Positions 60,490 to 64,000 of a DNA stretch of 64,000 nt are shown here, piece by piece. This DNA comes from Pseudoxanthomonas dokdonensis (GTDB lineage Bacteria > Pseudomonadota > Gammaproteobacteria > Xanthomonadales > Xanthomonadaceae): NCBI RefSeq assembly GCF_001431405.1, contig NZ_LDJL01000011.1, positions 496,001 through 560,000 of the forward strand, in the 5' to 3' direction. A program made the position numbers and the translations under genes. The notes under the pieces were generated by a model. The model was not told the origin of the DNA, did no database searches, and saw nothing but the letters and a program-made list of their open reading frames with translations. The stretch's first letter is position 1, and each line of letters begins with the position of its first letter.

Positions 60490-61496
60490 AGATTTCGATT
60501 CCTCAAGCTGATGACATAGGTGACCACGCGCGAGATGGGCGCACCGTCTGTGCCGACGTTTTCCGGCGACACCATGTTGAGGTTGAAGCGGGCGGACACG
60601 ACATTTGCCCAGTTGCCGCCCACGCTGCCGCTGTCGACATAGTCAGTGGTGCCGCTCAACAGATAGTCGATGGTCATGTCGGAGACGCCCTGCGCCACTT
60701 CCTGGGTGACGGCGGTATTGCCGGTCGCAAGCGTCTGGTACAACGATGGTATGCCAGCGGGATTGTTGGCAATGAACCAGCGCGATGCATGCAGTTTGAC
60801 CAGCACCGAGTTGGGCGCGGCGAACTCGAACACCGGTCGTCCGGCACAGGGCTCGCCCTCGCCCAGCAGACCGAGATTGCCGGAGCAATTGCCTGGGGTG
60901 CCGCCGGCGCCATGCGAGATGGTCGCTCCGGTCACTGCGCTGGCCTGGAACAGGGCCGCCTGGCGTGAATTGCAGGCCAGCACCAGGTCACCGGCCACGA
61001 CGCCATGGGCGGCGGTGTTGACCGTGAACTGATTGCCCGCGGTGTTGTGGCCGCTGATGGTGACCACGTCATTGTCACCGGATACCAGTTCGATGGCGTC
61101 GGTGCCGGCCAGTCGTTGCGCACTGCCCGTACCGAAGCCCGCGCCATTCTCGGGGAATGGATCATTGCCAGAAAAACCGCGGACGGTCTGGCCCCAGTTG
61201 GAGAAGTTGGTCCACCACCGGGTGGTCGGCGTATTGATGACGTTGGCCAGAGGCAGGTTGTTGACGCACGGATTGCCGGCTGCTTCGCGTGCGTCCCGGG
61301 CCAGCAGTTCGAACGCGGTGCGGGTGTTTTCCTGCAGCACGCCCAGGTTGTCGGTTGCCCGGTAGGCCTGCTTGTTGGAAATGAAGATGCCAATCGCGGC
61401 GCCCACCACCAGCAGGCCCAGCACGATCGCGATCATCAGTTCGACCAGGCTCAGACCCTGCGCGCCCCGCCGTGAACATGGATTGGTTGGTTTCAT
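60486..61496 (-). CDS. pilW: type IV pilus minor pilin PilW
   Basis: 336 residues. Prepilin N-terminus RGAQG-LSLVELMIAIVLGLLVVGAAIGIFISNKQAYRATDNLGVLQENTRTAFELLARD, a long PilW body, and a C-terminal MVSPENVGTDGAPISRVVTYVISLRNR typical of PilW. Coupled with pilX (ATGA). Confidence 0.92.
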   Translation of the reverse strand: MKPTNPCSRRGAQGLSLVELMIAIVLGLLVVGAAIGIFISNKQAYRATDNLGVLQENTRTAFELLARDAREAAGNPCVNNLPLANVINTPTTRWWTNFSNWGQTVRGFSGNDPFPENGAGFGTGSAQRLAGTDAIELVSGDNDVVTISGHNTAGNQFTVNTAAHGVVAGDLVLACNSRQAALFQASAVTGATISHGAGGTPGNCSGNLGLLGEGEPCAGRPVFEFAAPNSVLVKLHASRWFIANNPAGIPSLYQTLATGNTAVTQEVAQGVSDMTIDYLLSGTTDYVDSGSVGGNWANVVSARFNLNMVSPENVGTDGAPISRVVTYVISLRNRNL

Positions 61497-61972
61497 ATCA
61501 GCGTCGTCACCGAAATGCTCTCTGTATTGATGCCCTGCCCTTCCAGGCCCGTGGCGCGGCTGTCATCCCACTGCACGGTAATCGTGCAGGCCGAGTTTGC
61601 CGGGCAGCTGATGGCGCCGCAGGCGCCCGCCCCTAGGGTGAGGTTGTCCTGCATATCGCTGATCCAGCGCTGCTGGTCCTTGTTGACCAGGCTGGCGCCT
61701 GCCGGTGGCGCGCAGGTCAGGGCCATGTCGTAGCCGCCATTGACGGCCTCTTCCCGATTGGCGCGCATGGCCTCCAGTATCGAGTAGGCCTGGATGACCG
61801 CCTGACTGCGTTCCATCGAGCTCTGGTTGTTGCGCAATGCGGTGGTCTGCATGGCGGCGATGCCGAGCAGACCGATGCCCATGATCAGCACCGCGATCAT
61901 CACTTCCAGCAGACTGGCGCCACGTTGTGCGCGTGGAGCATGGCAGCTTCTATTCAACTTGTGTGCTTGCAT
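61493..61972 (-). CDS. pilV: type IV pilus minor pilin PilV
   Basis: 159 residues. Prepilin N-terminus APRAQRG-ASLLEVMIAVLIMGIGLLGIAAMQTTALRNNQSSMERSQA is diagnostic of PilV. The Cys-rich C-terminal domain includes LTCAPPAG and GACGAISCPANSACTI. ATGA overlap with pilW. Confidence 0.92.
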   Translation of the reverse strand: MQAHKLNRSCHAPRAQRGASLLEVMIAVLIMGIGLLGIAAMQTTALRNNQSSMERSQAVIQAYSILEAMRANREEAVNGGYDMALTCAPPAGASLVNKDQQRWISDMQDNLTLGAGACGAISCPANSACTITVQWDDSRATGLEGQGINTESISVTTLI

Positions 61973-61990
61973 CGTGGTGTCCTTGCAACG

Positions 61991-62557
61991 TCACGGGCAT
62001 TGGCCCGAGCCATTGGCCTTGGTACTGGAAAAGCGGCTGCCGGCGGCGATCGACAGACGACGCTGGTTTTCCGCCGGGTAGGTGGTCGGCATGCAGACGG
62101 TCAGCGCGTTGTCGTCGCTGACCAGCAGGCCATTGGCTTCGCGCAGCAAGCCGTCGGCGCGGAAGGTGAACGCGGCACGGGTGCTGGAAACGCCGACCGG
62201 AGCCTTGGCGCCGACGCTGCGCAGGATTTCACCGGCACTGTCGACCGTCAGCCAGTTGTTCCAGGCGCCGGCAGCCGCGGCGCAGGTGGCGCCATCGGTG
62301 GTCCTGCAGACGGTGATCCGCTGGTTGCGGCGCACGGCCTCGGTACGGGCCAGCTGGAACGAGGTCACCAGTTCGTTGACGTTGGCGGTCAGGCGGTTGT
62401 TGTTGATCAGCGAGGTAAAGCTGGGCACGGCCAGCGTCACCAGCACGGCCAGTACCGAGAGGGTGACCATCAACTCGATCAGCGTGAAGCCCGCCAGCGC
62501 GCGCCATGCACCGGCAGGCGCAGGAGCCGAAGACGAACCATTGAATTTGCGTTGCAT
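61991..62557 (-). CDS. fimT: type IV pilin-like FimT/GspH minor pilin
   Basis: 188 residues from MQRKFNGSSSAPAPAGAWRALAG-FTLIELMVTLSVLAVLVTLAVPSFTSLINNNRLTANVNELVTSFQLARTEAVRRN, the classical GspH/FimT start. The body has C-terminal Cys. First gene of the minor-pilin operon; GGGGAAG precedes the ATG. FimT proteins have been linked to DNA uptake in xanthomonads and Acinetobacter. Confidence 0.9.
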   Translation of the reverse strand: MQRKFNGSSSAPAPAGAWRALAGFTLIELMVTLSVLAVLVTLAVPSFTSLINNNRLTANVNELVTSFQLARTEAVRRNQRITVCRTTDGATCAAAAGAWNNWLTVDSAGEILRSVGAKAPVGVSSTRAAFTFRADGLLREANGLLVSDDNALTVCMPTTYPAENQRRLSIAAGSRFSSTKANGSGQCP

Positions 62558-62717
62558 ACGCCGCTTCCCCAAGATAGCGTCTGGTTACCCTAGTCCCGCC
62601 CGGGTACCGGCGCCAGACCTTAGCCGATGCGCGGCGGGCTGGACAGGGCCAACGGTAGAGACCCTGCGCCATGTCCACATCCGGGCGTGATGACATTCAC
62701 CCATTCTGTGGCCCGCC

Positions 62718-63746
62718 ATGTCCGACAGCCGTTTGCCAGTCCATCCCATCGACGCCCTGTGGCAGGCGCCGGTGCTGATATGGACATTGCTCGCAGGCGA
62801 AGGCCTGGCCGTGATCCTGAGCCTGGCACCGGGTGTGTCAAGCGACCGCTGGGTCTATTTCGGCCTGGCATCACTGGTGATCCAATGGGTGCTGCTGCTC
62901 AGCCTGGGGGTGCTGTATCTGGCCCGCCGCTGGTTGTTCAACCTGCAGCCGCAGTTCATCGCCTACCTTGCCCTGTTGGCGATGCTGGCCGCGACGTGGG
63001 CGATATTCTGGCTCAGCTGGCGGTTGACGCCAGGCATGTGGAGCGGCGCTGATACCGACTGGCGGACGCCGCTGCTGCGCTTCACCGGCATCGCCGTTAC
63101 CGTCGGCCTGCTGGCGCTGGCCGCATTCCAGAATCATTGGCAGGCCCGGCAGCTGGCAGTGCGCGCCAGTCAGTCCGAGCTTGAATCACTGCAAGCGCGG
63201 ATCCGCCCCCACTTCCTGTTCAATACACTCAATACCGCCGCTTCGCTGGTACACCAGCAGCCCGGCCGCGCGGAAACGCTGCTGCTGGATCTGTCCGATC
63301 TGTTCCGCGCCGCGCTGCGGCATTCGACCCTGGTCAGCCTGCGCGAAGAGCTGTCGCTGGCGCAGCGCTATCTGCAGATCGAAGTGTTGCGCCTGGGTCC
63401 GCGACTTCGACTTGAGTGGGACGTTGCGGCCATGTTTCGCGACATCCGGATACCGTCATTGAGCCTGCAACCTCTGGTGGAAAATGCGATCCGGCACGGC
63501 ATCGAGCCGCTTCCCGACGGCGGAACGCTGTCAGTCAAGCTGGTCCAGAACGATAACGCGATCGTCATCGAAGTAAGCAACAGCATCGATGCCCGGCACA
63601 AGAGCATCGACACCACCGGTCATCAGATTGGCCTCAGTGGCGTGCGTGCGCGGTTGCGGGCGATGCTCGGTGACAGTGCCCGGCTGGAAACCCGGATCGA
63701 ATCAGAGCGCTATGTCGCCACTTTGTATTTCCAGTGGGACGCTTAG
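62718..63746 (+). CDS. LytS/AlgZ-type sensor histidine kinase
   Basis: 342 residues. Four or five transmembrane helices in the N-terminal half (LIWTLLAGEGLAVILSLA, LASLVIQWVLLLSLGVLYL, FIAYLALLAMLAATWAIFWL, LRFTGIAVTVGLLALAAF), then the His_kinase domain with phosphoacceptor H in LQARIRPHFLFNTLNTAASL, and a HATPase_c part with LQPLVENAIRHGIEP and GLSGVRARLRAML. This is the AlgZ (FimS) type, which controls pilus and alginate genes with AlgR in pseudomonads; the partner would lie outside the window or elsewhere. Divergent from the pilin operon. Confidence 0.88.
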   Translation: MSDSRLPVHPIDALWQAPVLIWTLLAGEGLAVILSLAPGVSSDRWVYFGLASLVIQWVLLLSLGVLYLARRWLFNLQPQFIAYLALLAMLAATWAIFWLSWRLTPGMWSGADTDWRTPLLRFTGIAVTVGLLALAAFQNHWQARQLAVRASQSELESLQARIRPHFLFNTLNTAASLVHQQPGRAETLLLDLSDLFRAALRHSTLVSLREELSLAQRYLQIEVLRLGPRLRLEWDVAAMFRDIRIPSLSLQPLVENAIRHGIEPLPDGGTLSVKLVQNDNAIVIEVSNSIDARHKSIDTTGHQIGLSGVRARLRAMLGDSARLETRIESERYVATLYFQWDA

Positions 63747-63774
63747 ACCCGTATCCGTCTTCCCCTCTTCTCCT

Positions 63775-63862
63775 GTAGCGCGGAGCCTGCTCCGCTGCAT
63801 ATTCCATCAATCGACCAATTACCGGCGTCGCATGGCAAGCAGCGGAGCAAGCTCCGCTCTAC
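63775..63862. repeat. inverted pair of SMAG-like repeats after the kinase gene
   Basis: GTAGCGCGGAGCCTGCTCCGCTGC (63775-63798 region) and the inverted counterpart of GTAGAGCGGAGCTTGCTCC (63839-63862) frame 40 nt of AT-rich DNA. Same GTAG-headed architecture as the pair at 9920-10033 with a different stem sequence. Confidence 0.82.
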
Positions 63863-63883
63863 GGGATGGGGGTTGATCGTCGC

Positions 63884-64000
63884 TCAGGTCACCACCCGGT
63901 AACACGGTTTGTATTCGCCGGCGATTTTCATACGGCGCTGTTCGACGAAGGCGCGCAGCAGGGCGTCCAGCGCCTGCATCATGTCGTGGTCGCCGTGGAT
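63884..64000 (-). CDS. C-terminal end of an unidentified gene (partial)
   Basis: From the right window edge, minus strand, 38 residues to a TGA at 63884-63886: HGDHDMMQALDALLRAFVEQ then RRMKIAGEYKPCYRVVT. Natural composition and a helix followed by a Cys-containing strand suggest a real protein. The family is not recognised from this fragment. Confidence 0.6.
   Translation of the reverse strand: MHGDHDMMQALDALLRAFVEQRRMKIAGEYKPCYRVVT

Overview
This is bacterial chromosome from a high-GC gammaproteobacterium, most likely family Xanthomonadaceae (Lysobacteraceae). The evidence is the gene order thrS-infC-rpmI-rplT-pheS-pheT-ihfA-merR-tRNA-Pro, a GumN-type TraB protein, SMAG-like GTAG palindromes of the kind described in Stenotrophomonas, and the character of the proteins. 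The genus cannot be fixed from the sequence alone.

Layout: (1) 1-2863, plus strand: the end of an unseen gene, a ketoacyl synthase III fused to a heme-oxygenase-like diiron domain, and a partner of unknown function. (2) 2889-14690, minus strand: TraB/GumN and cupin proteins, tRNA-Pro, then the translation operon thrS (12597) to ihfA and a MerR regulator (4785), with attenuator-like terminators before thrS and pheS and an ATC-initiated infC; upstream lies a DUF2092 exported-protein pair. (3) 14691-52488: a complete-looking 37.7-kb P22-like prophage integrated in the 3' end of tRNA-Val(GAC), with 47-bp direct repeats as attL and attR. (4) 52443-64000: the restored tRNA-Val, uvrB, tRNA-Asn, the minor pilin operon fimT-pilV-pilW-pilX-pilY1-pilE, a LytS/AlgZ-type histidine kinase and the end of an unidentified gene.

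Prophage logic: a lambda-style immunity region (42609-43670) holds a Cro-like gene (minus) facing a small repressor gene (plus), with a three-site operator between them and a second three-site operator 0.7 kb further on. Both operators use a 17-bp palindrome, CGTAAC-N5-GTTACG. The minus-strand early operon runs through a CII-like activator, an initiator gene carrying seven iterons (putative origin), a DnaC-like loader, small nin-region genes (MTase-like, DUF1064, HNH, NinB), a Q-like zinc protein, the lysis cassette (holin, SAR endolysin, Rz/Rz1), terminase, and P22-type portal, scaffold, coat, tail-accessory, ejection and tail-fiber genes. The plus-strand operon from the second operator encodes small unknown proteins, a pentapeptide-repeat protein, RecT, an HNH enzyme, a YqaJ exonuclease, HTH proteins, an excisionase and the integrase beside attR.

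Most notable: a gp10-like tail protein split by an inserted Ig/beta-propeller module; an HNH gene that begins with a copy of the NinB N-terminus; the dual operators with a predicted leaderless cro; a repressor without an autocleavage domain followed by a lipoprotein; matched pairs of integrase arm-site repeats; and the ketosynthase-diiron fusion.
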